Origin: Arabidopsis thaliana
Lineage: Eukaryota > Streptophyta > Magnoliopsida > Brassicales > Brassicaceae
Direction: 5' to 3'
NCBI RefSeq assembly: GCF_000001735.4
Contig: NC_003075.7
Span: 13,269,001 to 13,333,000 of the forward strand
DNA: 64,000 nt
Shown: positions 25,306 through 36,798 of the stretch, piece by piece
How positions within the stretch are numbered: the stretch's first letter is position 1
Layout of the letters: every line of letters starts with the position of its first letter
Notes under the pieces: generated by a model
What the model saw: the letters and a program-made list of their open reading frames with translations, nothing else
Database searches by the model: none
What the model was told of the DNA's origin: nothing
Program-made: the position numbers and the translations under genes

Positions 25306-27290
25306 CACGTCTATCTATCGAAGACGACGAAGCGTTCTTGGCACCCGAGATAAATGCCTTCGGGGATCAGTTCAGGTTTCTTTTTTCTTCCATCTATATA
25401 CATTGAATTAAAAAAGATATTTTGAATATATAAAGAAAAATTGGAGTTTTTTTCTTTTGGTCGTCGGATCTAAAATCTTGACTTGATCCGTAACGATTAC
25501 ATTGGTATTTGGTCGCAGGGACTACGATGCCGAGAATGAGAGGCAGAAAGGCGTGGAAGCCTTTTAGAAATCTCAACACATTAACCAAACTGTCGACTTT
25601 GTAAGATTCTTAAAAACTAATAAGGGTTTATATATATTTAATTATTTATACAACATCTATATAGATCTATGGGATCCACGTAGAATATATATGTGTAATA
25701 TCTATATAAATTAAACAATATAATTTTTCAGGTGATAGAGACGAGGGCAGAATTTGGTAAATTGGATAAAGAAGTGATGAGCATTTGGGAATGTTGTGAG
25801 CTTCTTAATGAGGTGGTGGACGAGAGTGATCCAGATCTCGACGAGCCTCAAATTCAACATTTGCTTCAATCTGCCGAAGCCATCAGCAAGGATTACCTTA
25901 GCGAAGCTTGGCTTCATCTAACCGCTCTCATTCATGGTAATTTGTTATTACAAATAGTCTAATATAGTGTGCCTTTTTTATAATCAGAACTATATATGAG
26001 TATCTGAGTTAGTTTTTTTTTTTTTTTTTTTTTTTGGAGCAACATCTGAGCTAGTTCATGGTTAGATTTGTTTAGATTTTTTTTTTTGTGTGTTTTATGA
26101 AAAGACAAGAAAAATAATAAGCAAATCGAAGTCAAATCTACTTTGGTTTTGATCTGGTTTCAATTAGTTAAGATTAGTTATATATGTATTTGAAACAGGA
26201 TTACTCTTATATCTATTTTAATGAGTTTTATTGGTTATTTTTCTATGTAGTCAGTCATGTATAATTATAGAAGTTTGACGCCATACTGATTTGTTTAATT
26301 CGTTTTTATCCATTTTTCTGTGGTGGTTTCGGTTTGATTTTATCCAATTGATCACCTAGTTGTGAATCAAAAATAATCACACTTCTGATTTTATTGCATC
26401 TTCAGATCTTTATGATTCTTCCACACTTCGGAGGACTTTCTCAATGGGATTTTGTTGGTGATTAAAGTTTAATTTTGTTATTAGTATATATAGTCATTAA
26501 TATTTTAATTATGCGAATTATAAGGGTATGTGGAACTAATAATTTATTTTTCTCTCACAAAAACTTGCAGGTGACATAGATTCCTTGTTAGGTGTGCATT
26601 TGATGAATCTAACGTACAACACGGGGTAATCAATACTAGCAATTTATGATCAAGAAAAGAATATTAGACACCCACATTATATGGTTTTTCTTAAGAGTTT
26701 ATACCAAAATACGATTAATTTAATGACTGTTATTTTCTCTTTCTTTTCGGCAGTATTTAACCAAAAATGGCATCTACAGTCAAGCATGTGGACTAAACAA
26801 TGAGCATGATGTCATGGGGCCATGACGACTACATGTACATGGAATTTACACTCAAGGATGTGGATTAAACAATATAGTTAAGCAAAGTTCATTTTGACTT
26901 GATCTTCATCACGTCAACATGAACTTTGATTTTACTGTATAACTTGTATTTACTGTAATAACAACAATATATAACAATTAGAGGTTGTAGATATTATGAT
27001 CAATTACTTAATCATGTCTTGATCCTAATAACTACGGTCTCTGAATTGCTGTATATTATTATTATTACAGCAAGTACAAGTTATACCGCAAGATCAAAGT
27101 TCACGTTGATGTGGAGAAAGTCAAGTCCTACTAGATGTCTCTGATAGGTGGTGGTGGAGAAAGTTCACGTTGATCTAGAAAGTGAGTATCTATTCTTCTC
27201 CATTTGCAAAGAAATTATGAATTTTCAACTAATTATTCGTTTTGAATTTTTACAGTATATTCCGGAGGTGGTGGTGAAGTGTGGAGAAGA
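25306..27290 (+). pseudogene. Second MIOX pseudogene copy
   Basis: Fragments of exon 2 (from about 25310, ending TTCGGGGATCAGTTCAG), exon 3 (about 25520-25600, with a TAG after GTGGAAGCCTTT), exon 4 (25732-25936), exon 5 (about 26404-26460), exon 6 (about 26571-26627), exon 7 (about 26754-26880), exon 10 (about 27071-27137, with an in-frame TAG) and exon 11 (about 27256-27290) follow the MIOX4 order. Exon 1 and exons 8 and 9 are absent. Exon 7 lost its first part and then repeats its GIYSQGCGLNN-type segment. Exon 4 is a full open frame almost identical to that of MIOX4. The copy cannot make a complete enzyme. Confidence 0.85.
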
Positions 27291-27349
27291 AAAGAAGTGG
27301 GGCATCACTTAGAAGAATTCAAGAAATACAGATAGTACAATATCTTAAA

Positions 27350-27492
27350 TAAAGAGACATTTGTATATGTATCATAAGTTAACATAACTCCATAAACAAG
27401 GAGAACTAGTGTATCTACAAAGATTGTAAGTGTAATCCATATAGTAAAAAAAAAAATTAGCTTCTCATAGTCGAGCAAGAAGTTCAAAGCTC
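27350..27492 (+). repeat. Displaced copy of an intron segment of the membrane-protein gene
   Basis: This segment resembles 19130-19243, an intron of the gene at 18011-19896. Shared blocks in order are GACATTTGT.TATGTAT, AACTCCATA, TAGTGTATC, TACAAAGATTG.AAGTGTA, AGTC.AGCAAGAA and TTCAAAGCTCT-like. Identity is high over short blocks with small indels. It sits just after the MIOX pseudogene and the copies are about 8 kb apart. Confidence 0.6.
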
Positions 27493-28770
27493 TTTTTTTT
27501 TTTTTTTTTTTTATTGTCAACAATTTAGTCCCAGCCCATATAAGAGTATAGCCCAAAGCCCCAAAGTATTATAAGTTATTATCCAATTATTTATAGACTA
27601 CCAGTAAAACCATCGTATCTTCTAAACCGAAACAGACCAAATCAACTCACCCAAACCAATAAACGACACCAACTCAAGTCAAGCAGCACATAAGAAAAAC
27701 ATTTCACATTATCTGTGTTTGATATAATGCAAATGATTAAATTGTAATGATACTGGTAATTAGATTCAATTTTCCAATATTTTGATGATACTGATAACTA
27801 TCTACAATGTTAATATTTGTAACATTGAATTTGTGGAAAATATAGATAGCCTTAACATTTAAAAGAAGCGTATTTGAAGTACATGTTGAAGATGGTGAGT
27901 AGATATTTCGTCATGCATGTGTGGAAAAGCAAATCAGTAGAATTTAGATAACATATAAATGAAGGCCACGTAATGGTGAGTCACTCCTTGATTTATTTTA
28001 AGAACATTTCTGACTTGTACAAGCTACAATTCAAGCTAACACTTTTTCATACTTTTCGAGGACAAAACTCATGCAATATTTAAGTTTAAGGACAATTCAT
28101 TGTTATTTTTATAAATTATTGGCATATTATTTTTCTTGTTGCATGTGTGTTAGACACTAAAAAACGAATTGAGACTTGTTATTAAAACAAATTTCTATGA
28201 TTGTGTTAGCAAATTACTAACATTTGTTCTTTGGTCAAGTAAGGCTTTTTTTACTGTACACAATATAATTAGTTCTGACCAGTAGAGGATTTTATTGGTC
28301 ACATTAATTAGCGTCCGTTTAAAATTACTTACCAACCAAAAAACAGTATATAGATTTAAAACTTTTAAAAGATATTTTGATAACTGTTATCTGGTTATTT
28401 CCAAAATCACAACGTAAATTTAATCAATATAAGCAAAAATAGGAATTATCGATTCTTATCTTCTGTTTTTGACATGGAATTATCGATTCTTATCTAAAAT
28501 GATAAAAAAAAACACAGTCAACATAATAGCTAAAAAAACCAGTAAAATATAGCAAAAAATTACACCAGAAAATCAAATCACTGACTGATCATAAATTTCC
28601 TTATCGTAAAATTTAGACAATACAAAAAAAGAAATAAACAGAAAGTCGTTCCTGGTTTGGATAAATATAAAAAGTAGTTGTTTAGAAAGAAACAAATAAT
28701 TCGTCAATAAGGACTTAGATTTTCTCCAAATATTAAGGAGGGGAATTGTCTCATAATCCTTATCCACCAC
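27493..28770. other. Spacer upstream of MIOX4
   Basis: It begins with a long T tract (about 27492-27512). The remainder is AT-rich without a recognisable gene. The right part should hold the MIOX4 promoter. Confidence 0.4.
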
Positions 28771-28780
28771 TATAAATACC
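28771..28780 (+). promoter_or_regulatory. TATA box of MIOX4
   Basis: TATAAATACC lies about 168 bases before the ATG and is followed by a pyrimidine-rich leader with three tandem TTTCG units (about 28892-28908). Confidence 0.55.
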
Positions 28781-28938
28781 GTAACTCCTAATTAAACTCG
28801 TAAAGTCTTCATCGCAGAAGTATATATAATCAAAAAGCAAATCGAGTTATTTTCTCTCTCAATTCATCCCAAACCGTCGTAACCATTCTCTTTCGTTTCG
28901 TTTCGTTTCTTCTCTTTTAAAAACCTTTCTTCGAAAAG

Positions 28939-31146
28939 ATGACGATCTCTGTTGAGAAGCCGATTTTTGGTAAGAATCTATTCTCACAATCTTTTGGGAA
29001 ATAACGTCTTTATCAAGATATTATTATTTTCCGGCTAAATCAACGATTTTCTAGGAAAATAATGTATTTTGGTGGTGGCTAATTCACAACAAGTTTTTGG
29101 GATTTTTTTGTGTCTAAATTATATATATCTTACAAAGATTTTTTTCTTTCAAGAAGAAGAGGTTTCTGCATTCGAGAAGAGTGGGGACAATATCGGAGAG
29201 TTGAAATTGGACGGAGGATTTTCGATGCCGAAAATGGACACCAATGACGACGAAGCTTTTTTGGCTCCTGAGATGAATGCATTTGGCCGCCAATTCAGGT
29301 TTCTTTTTCTTCCACATTTTTCTATTCAATTCAAGAATGAAGAAAATATTTAATTAAATCAAACTGAGTGTTTTTTGTTTGTTTGTTTGGCCGGATCTAA
29401 ACCTTGACTTGATCCATAACGTGTACATTGGTGGTATTTGGTCGCAGGGACTACGATGTTGAGAGTGAGAGGCAAAAGGGCGTCGAAGAGTTTTACAGAT
29501 TACAACACATCAACCAAACTGTCGACTTTGTAAGATTCTTAAAAAAGTTATTAGGGTTTATGTGTATAATGACACATCTTATTATAACTTATGTGATCCA
29601 GGTAGTATATGTATACTTTTATTTAATTAATAAATAATATAAATAATTGTATGTTTTGTAGGTGAAAAAGATGAGGGCTGAATATGGAAAATTAGATAAA
29701 ATGGTGATGAGCATTTGGGAATGTTGTGAGCTTCTCAATGAGGTTGTGGATGAGAGTGATCCAGATCTTGACGAGCCCCAGATTCAGCATTTGCTTCAAT
29801 CTGCCGAAGCCATCCGCAAAGATTACCCTAATGAAGATTGGCTTCATCTGACCGCTCTTATCCATGGTAAATTTGTTGTAACCAATAGTCTTTTCTATGA
29901 ATTAATTAGAGCAGGAACGATACGTCCTCGTCCAATATTTTGACCGAATGAGTTGTTCTAATGGAATTTTCAGATCTTGGGAAAGTTATTACTCTTCCAC
30001 AATTCGGAGGACTTCCTCAATGGGCTGTTGTTGGTAAGTCAAGTTTGATTTTGTCATTAATATTTTGAATATGCGAACTATATTTGAAACTAATTGTTTA
30101 TTCCCTCTTACAAAAACCTATAGGTGACACATTCCCTGTTGGATGTGCATTTGATGAATCTAACGTACATCACAAGGTAAATAATTGATTCAATCTCTTA
30201 AGTTGTTGATAGAAATTAATTTATTAGTTTTGTTGAAATTTCTATACATACTCTCAAAATATAGGATTCTCATTTCTTTCTCATGAGTTTATACCCAAAG
30301 CAAGCAACAATTAACTAACATATCGTTTCTCTTATCCACAGTACTTTGTGGAAAACCCAGATTTTCACAACGAAACCTACAACACTAAAAATGGGATTTA
30401 CTCTGAAGGGTGTGGATTAAACAATGTCATGATGTCTTGGGGCCATGACGACTACATGTACCTGGTAATTACTTGATTATTTTTACAGTTTAGAGTAATG
30501 TTTTTTCAGAAAAGTTTAATCAATCTTGAGTTTTGTAAAGGATAAAGTTGATGTTAATTAATATTTTTTTTCAGGTGGCTAAAGAAAACGGAAGTACCTT
30601 GCCGTCGGCTGGACAGTTTATCATAAGATACCATTCCTTTTACCGTAAGCACTTCAACTAAGAAATATATGATTTTAGTAACATTATAAATTTGTAGCTA
30701 TGAGTAAAGGTTATTTTAATAAATCAATTGAATATATGCAGCTTTGCACACGGCTGGAGAATACACCCATCTTATGAACGAGGAAGACAAGGAGAATCTG
30801 AAGTGGCTACACGTTTTCAAGTAATCACATTTTCTTAAACATGATTAAGTGATTTGTTGTTTCTCCTAATAGCATCTCTAAACTGCTATATATATATATG
30901 AATTTTATTACAGCAAGTACGACTTGTACAGTAAGAGCAAAGTTCACGTTGATGTGGAGAAGGTCAAGCCTTACTACATGTCTCTTATCAAGAAAGTGAG
31001 TATATATTGCATGCTCATTACAAAAAACAATGAAAAGTGTATTAATATTGAAAACATTCATATATTTCTAAATTCTTCAGCTGACTATAAATTCTTTCTT
31101 CTCTTTTTCGATTTTGCAGTATTTCCCGGAAAACTTGAGGTGGTGA
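28939..31146 (+). CDS. MIOX4: myo-inositol oxygenase 4
   Basis: This di-iron oxygenase cleaves myo-inositol with O2 to D-glucuronate, feeding UDP-glucuronate for cell-wall sugars, in the cytosol. Eleven exons were read: 28939-28969, 29154-29298, 29448-29529, 29662-29866, 29974-30033, 30124-30176, 30342-30464, 30575-30644, 30742-30820, 30914-30995 and 31120-31146. They give 317 or 318 residues depending on which of two adjacent AAG acceptors opens exon 2. Iron-ligand blocks of the family are present: LQHINQTVDF, LTALIHDLGK (HD motif), MMSWGHDDYMY, IRYHSFYPLHTAGEY and FNKYDLYSKSK. The C-terminus YFPENLRW is the conserved family end. It is the only intact unit of a local MIOX tandem array and is tail-to-tail with PFK3. 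Confidence 0.96.
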
Positions 31147-32093
31147 ATTCGGTGGAGTAAAAAAGTGCCCATGGAGGATTAGTCGTTTTATTTACTTACA
31201 AATATTTTTACACATTTTCGAGTTAATGTGAATCTATTGTAATTGTGTTATATATATCTTATGTTAATCATATTCAGGCTGTCTCTGAAATGTAATCACA
31301 ATCAACCCTCGTGAATGCTAAAGAGTTTGTACGTCGGGTGATATAAGATCTTAAATAATGAAGTTTATTTATAATAATCTAAGCCTCCAAGGTCTAAAAA
31401 TTGTGCATTGTAATGTAAACAAAGTTTTATTAACGTAACTCTAAGTGTACAATATTACATTAGTACTGATACATCCATGCGAACAATGTCATGACCTTTA
31501 ATGCTCATACTCAGATAGAGGTGTTCAAATTGATCACGGTATCTTTGCATCTTCGCTTCTGTTAGGTCATGGACAGAAGAGAATTACGTACCAAACAGGT
31601 GTAATTCGTAAGATACGTAATCACATATTTCTATATGACGATGATAATGATCTAGTATAACTGTCATTTCGTATGAAATTATCTACAAAATTTATGTTGA
31701 TCACATGGTTAAAACTTTGAAGGATTCACCATGTTATAGTTGAAAGCAAGAACTTGAATATTTGCATTTTGATTTCAGCAAAGAACATATTTTTAACGTC
31801 TTAAATAGCAAATAATCAATCATCACATTGACATGATCATGCATTGACAATTCGTAGCTAGATTATTCTATATATAAGCAGAATGTAAAATGGGATAAAT
31901 GGAACTTATTTATATGACGTGGGACTAAAGCATCATGACGTGGAAAATTACAACGTGAGGCATCTAACAAAGATTGCTTTGTTATGCCAAAAAGGGTAAA
32001 ACCGTCAACACCCTATTATTTTACTCAACTACCTAAAACATGTAACATCTTTTGAAAACGCAAAGCTTTTCTGTCGTTGTTCTTATGTTCAGG
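31147..32093. other. Tail-to-tail spacer MIOX4/PFK3
   Basis: It contains both 3' UTRs. No gene, RNA or clear repeat was seen. Short open frames at the right edge are antisense to PFK3. Confidence 0.45.
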
Positions 32094-35030
32094 TCACTTG
32101 GTGATCTCTTTGGTGACTGGAGGAACATCCACCACGCCATTGCAGTTACCATCGTCAAGGAGAGCCGACATCGGTTTCTCTTTATTATCAAAGACATCTT
32201 TGGGGCCCAAGAAACTCGGCTGGTTTGTCGAAGAGAGTAGCCTTGCCCACATCCTGTCTGTGATCACCACATGGTTCTGTTTCTCCGTTATCCTCTGTAA
32301 CATAAAAATGATGTTTACATAAAAGTGATACTATGATTATGATGATATGAGGATGATGACTTTAACGGTGATGATAACTGATGACAGTATGATGATACTG
32401 GTATAATGATCATGCATCATCAATTTTTGGTGCTCTATTTTTTGATTGCCAAAGCATGCTATCACATCATTAAAATTTAAATCGATTTTATGACTTACGT
32501 AAAAGGGTATGTAGGTTTGTCTTCCGTTCACTAGACCACTGATATAGCCAGTGTATCCAGCCATTGCACCGTGCACTGCACTCTGAGCCAGAAGTGTACA
32601 ATAAACATTGTCTGACGCATTGCTAGGAACAGCTCGAATCATGTATGTTGGATCTGAAATTAAGACAAGAAAAATGAACAATCAAGAAACTCATGGTGGA
32701 GAGAATGCAATGCAAGGGATATAAATTGTACCTATGTACTTGAGGTTCATCACCATCTTCTTCTGATTAAAATGATCCTACAACCGAGTAAAACCAAAAT
32801 TTAGTAGTAGGTGAGTTTAGTCTGATTTTCCTATGCATCAATGTTTGATGCTGTCTCTGTAATTTATGGTTTACCTTGATGCTTTGTGACAGCCAAAGGC
32901 CAACATCTTTAAGAAGTTTGTTACCAGATGCATCTTTGAGTGTCATAGATTCCATGCTCTTCGACATTAGATCTTGTCCTGCACCTTCTGCAATCACAAG
33001 AACCATGTGACCGCTCTCCTTGAGTCGTTTCTCTATGTACTCAAACAGTCCGCCTTCTCCTTCCAGGTAAAATGGTGACTCCGGAATCAAACAGCAGTCC
33101 ACATCTCTGCTTGCTAGAGTGGCATACATCGCTATGAACCCTGTTAAAGCAGTGAACAAACTTGTGAAATAGTCTAATAAGAGAGCTTGATAAGGCAAAG
33201 AAGAAGTAGAAGAGTGAATTCTCACCGCTGTAGCGACCCATAAGCTTGACAACTCCGATACCATTCTCTATACTCTCGGCTTCCACATGTGCTGCATTAA
33301 TAGCTCGTTGAGCCTCTTCTACAGCAGTGTCAAACCCAAAAGATTTGTCTATCACCTGCACAAATACAAAAGTCAAGTTCTCAATTTCTCCACATAAGAA
33401 ATACAGCTCTTCTATAGAGACAAAGCAGTAGAAAGAGATACATACAGGTATGTCATTATCGATTGTTTTCGGGATTCCAATAACTGCAACTTTCAGGCCA
33501 CGTCTTCTAATTTCCTACATGGTTACCACCAAAAGATCAGTAAACACTGAAATTGTAGAATTGTAAGGTAGAAGTGAAATTTACCTCAAATATGACAGAT
33601 GCTCCTCGCTGTGTTCCATCTCCTCCTATAATGTAAACCTGAACGATGAAAAAAACTACATCAAGAACGAGTTTGTATGTACTCTTGGAACAGAACACGG
33701 TGTAAAGAGGTGATGGTTATCAAAACCTGATTGATTCCTCGATCTTGAATGCTGTCAACTATCTTTGTGGTATCGTGACCACCTCGTGAGGTCCCAAGGA
33801 TAGTCCCTCCACGCTTATGGATATCATTTACAACTTTAGAGTCCAAGGAGACAGTATTCTTAGCATAAAAGCCTCTATATCCACCCTGAAAAAGTCTCAA
33901 GCATGTGAAAATGAAACAAATGAATACCGTGTTTGTTTTGGTAAGAAGGAGATTACAATCACAGAAACTTACATCTATTCCCAGTATTCTCTTCACTCCA
34001 TACATATAAGATAGACTGCTCACTATTTCTCTAATCACGGTATTAAGGCCAGGACAAAGACCTCCACAGGTAACTATGCAAGCATGCACTTCATCAGATT
34101 CGAAGTATACCTGCAGAGAACTAAGTCAACAACAGACCCTATTGAAATGGAAAAAGGACTTTAAAGCAATTCGATAAAACGACGAAAAACCTTCTGACGT
34201 GGCCCGGCTCGTCTAAAATGAATCCCCCTTGGACCATCCTTGTGAACAACGATCTAAAACAACAAAAAGAAGAGTCAGTAAGACAAAACATGAGCTCCAA
34301 ATTCTCAGGATGCCCTGATATTATAGAAAGAACCCAACCAAATATATACCTTTTGAGGAACACTGTCATCAGCATCAACAAAGTATTGCCTGAAAATTTC
34401 CAAAAATAAAAAACTAATGTAACAACTGCAGGCTAATGATTGAATCACCATAGGACACAATTAGGAACCTTAGTCACCAAAACATCTGTGAGAAAGGACT
34501 TACTTAACCACTGAGTAAGCTGGATTGTCTTGCAATGGATTAGGATAAGTCTACAATAACATAAAACCAAAAGAAAATTGACCATTAATCAAAACTTAAC
34601 CATCATTCGATCCCAAAAATAACATGGTAAAAGGACAAAAACTCTTAAACCATGCTACAGATTTTGATCCAGGTTCATAATTCTTGAGACCCAAATACAA
34701 AAGACCCCTTTTTCTTTACCCTGGGCTATCTTATACTAATCAGAATCTGGGAAATTCATTTCATCTATCTCAAATTCCAAACAAAAAAACTAAACAGTCC
34801 TCAGCTGAAAAAATTGATATATAAATATCTATCAACATAGATCAAAGTTTCAACCTTTTGCAACAGTTAAAGCTCAAAAGCAAAAGCTTTAATCAAATCA
34901 GATTAAAAAAAGAGAGAGGTAAACATACAGGAAGACCAGGAAGGTAATCGGAGAGATGCGGTACATCTTCTAGAACATAACCACAAGAGCCATTGATGAT
35001 CTTCGGTTTGCTACTCTCCACAGTACTCAT
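32094..35030 (-). CDS. PFK3: ATP-dependent 6-phosphofructokinase 3
   Basis: This enzyme phosphorylates fructose 6-phosphate with ATP in cytosolic glycolysis. Thirteen exons on the minus strand join in phase to 489 residues: 35030-34929, 34550-34504, 34389-34350, 34253-34191, 34110-33973, 33885-33727, 33638-33585, 33514-33446, 33355-33226, 33140-32875, 32777-32732, 32653-32499 and 32294-32094. Motifs are [13 protein letters not shown] (ATP site), [12 protein letters not shown], the catalytic [32 protein letters not shown] and [12 protein letters not shown]. There is no transit peptide before [18 protein letters not shown], consistent with the cytosolic PFK clade. The TIDNDIP block with catalytic aspartates is intact, so an active enzyme is expected. 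Confidence 0.96.
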
Positions 35031-35720
35031 AACGAACGCTCGAAACAGAGGAACAACAATTTCAGGGGAAAAGTCTTATAATATAATAAAAAACGATTTT
35101 TTTTTCTGGTATAGAGACTTTTGAACTGGTCAACTACAAATTGAATACGAAAGCAGGAAGAAAGGTAAAAAGAAAGATGAATCAAATCCGTTGATCAAAA
35201 ACAAGGCGACCCATTTTTATAGGAGTAGAGAAATTTTGACCATTGTAGTCGGTAAACAAATTACAAAGCCAGGTAGAGATAGAGAGAGAGAGGAAACCAT
35301 TAAAGGTCTTAGCTATGTGCGGAAATGGTGGTTTTGGTCACTGCTTTGTAGATTATTTGACAGTAACGACGACTAGTACAAGTACTTGCAGAGAAAGATC
35401 GATATTTTTCTAGAATTGATATTTGTTTATTGGTTTTCTATTTTGTTACCTTTTATTGATTTTTTCCAACTGTTGGGCTTGGTTATCAAGTCAAGGTCAA
35501 GCCATGCATTAATACGGTCCGACCGATAACCGAAATAACCGATCCGGTTTATTATTTCTCAGAATTTTGAAACCATGAACCTTTACATGATCAAAGGATA
35601 CAGGTACTTATTGTTACAATGCATTTCAAAGGAAAACAAAACACAAACAACACATAAACATCACTAATTCAGAATTTTAAAACCATGCACCTTAACATCA
35701 GAAGGGTCACTTATTAATTA
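35031..35720. other. Spacer between PFK3 and the sulfotransferase
   Basis: The left part holds the PFK3 leader and promoter. A GAGA tract at about 35277-35293 is present. The segment at 35562-35590 (AGAATTTTGAAACCATG) recurs near 35671-35690, a short direct repeat. No gene is seen. Confidence 0.45.
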
Positions 35721-36722
35721 TTACAATGCATTTTCAAACCAAACCTCGGAATAATCTTTGAGTTTCTCCTTCATGATCATGTCGATTTTGCTACCCATTT
35801 CCGGAGTTAGATGATTCTTCCAGTCACCAACTATCCCTTTGCGGAAATGGTTCTTGTACTCTATGCCATTGATTGACTTTCCGGTCTTGTTAACCTCCAA
35901 ACTGCTCAGGTTAGGCAGAGAACACATCTCCAAGATCTTATTTAGAGATCCGTTCTTTTCTTCTTCCTTAGAAAATGGACAACCCAAAAACTCTGCGAGT
36001 TTCTTGAGCTGACCATGAGGATCTGTTTTTATCTCATCATACCTCATGAAAAGCACTTGCTTTGGCTTTTCCAAGCTAGCTTTCCAGTAACTCAGGATAT
36101 GATCCCAAAACGGACCAAACAAGCAGACTCCGCTGCAAAAGGACTCAAACATAGACTCAAGAATGGTTCTGTCCTCTTCTTTATTCAGACTCCTGCAAAC
36201 GATATGCCAACGTGACACCAGCGAATCTTTCGCGTCCCTGCAGATGTAAACCACCTTGCAAGGAGAGTCCTTGACAGCTACTTGCAGCGTGTGGAAAGGC
36301 GTGTGAGTAGAGAACAACCTTGGAGATGATGATGAGAGCTAGGTCAAGTCCGGTGTTTGGGTATCCCGGTAAAGATTCATCTCAAGGACAGGTACGAGGT
36401 TGTGAGGATTGTTGGATAGAAGAGGATGGCTCATAGGATCATCATGAGAAGGGTTCTTTGTTCTCTCAAAAAGCGCGACAGTGAGTGCCTTGAGCCACAG
36501 GGTGCCGGATTTTGGGTACGATGCGACGATAATATCAGTGTCTTGAGGCTTAAAACCTCTCTGGAAATTGAGAACACCTTGGAGAAAGTTGTAGTAATAC
36601 CAAGAGCCTTGGTACTTGCAGAGGTTTCGACCGAGGTACCCTTTCTCTGAAGAAAGTGAAGAGATTAGAGTCTTTGTTTCTTCCGTTAAGTCTTCGTCTC
36701 TCAAGTTCATCCACTTCTCCAT
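35721..36722 (-). CDS. Cytosolic sulfotransferase (SOT family) with an in-frame TAG
   Basis: Members transfer sulfate from PAPS to hydroxylated small molecules in the cytosol. The frame from ATG 36722 to stop 35721 covers 333 codons plus stop and carries all family marks. These are the PAPS 5'-phosphosulfate loop SYPKSGTLWLKALTVAL, the 3'-phosphate site VVYICRDAKDSLVSRWH, the catalytic-histidine region FSTHTPFHTLQ and the C-terminal RKGIVGDWKNHLTPEMG. One TAG interrupts it at 36341-36339, at residue 128. A 57-nt GT...AG segment ending exactly on this TAG could be spliced out in frame, leaving 314 residues but losing conserved sequence. Genes of this family are normally intronless. The gene may be a young pseudogene or use this very short intron. 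The symbol is uncertain. Confidence 0.75.
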
Positions 36723-36790
36723 TTTTCTTTTGTTTTTACTTTTAGCGACTTATTTTGAATGCTGTGTTTGCTTCAAACCCCTAGTATCAC

Positions 36791-36798
36791 TATTTATA
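36791..36798 (-). promoter_or_regulatory. TATA box of the sulfotransferase gene
   Basis: On the minus strand TATAAATA lies about 70 bases upstream of the ATG at 36722, a normal position for a plant TATA box with a short leader. Confidence 0.55.

Noticed and set aside
32052-32322. Plus-strand frames at the end of PFK3
   Set aside because: They are antisense shadows of the last PFK3 exon.
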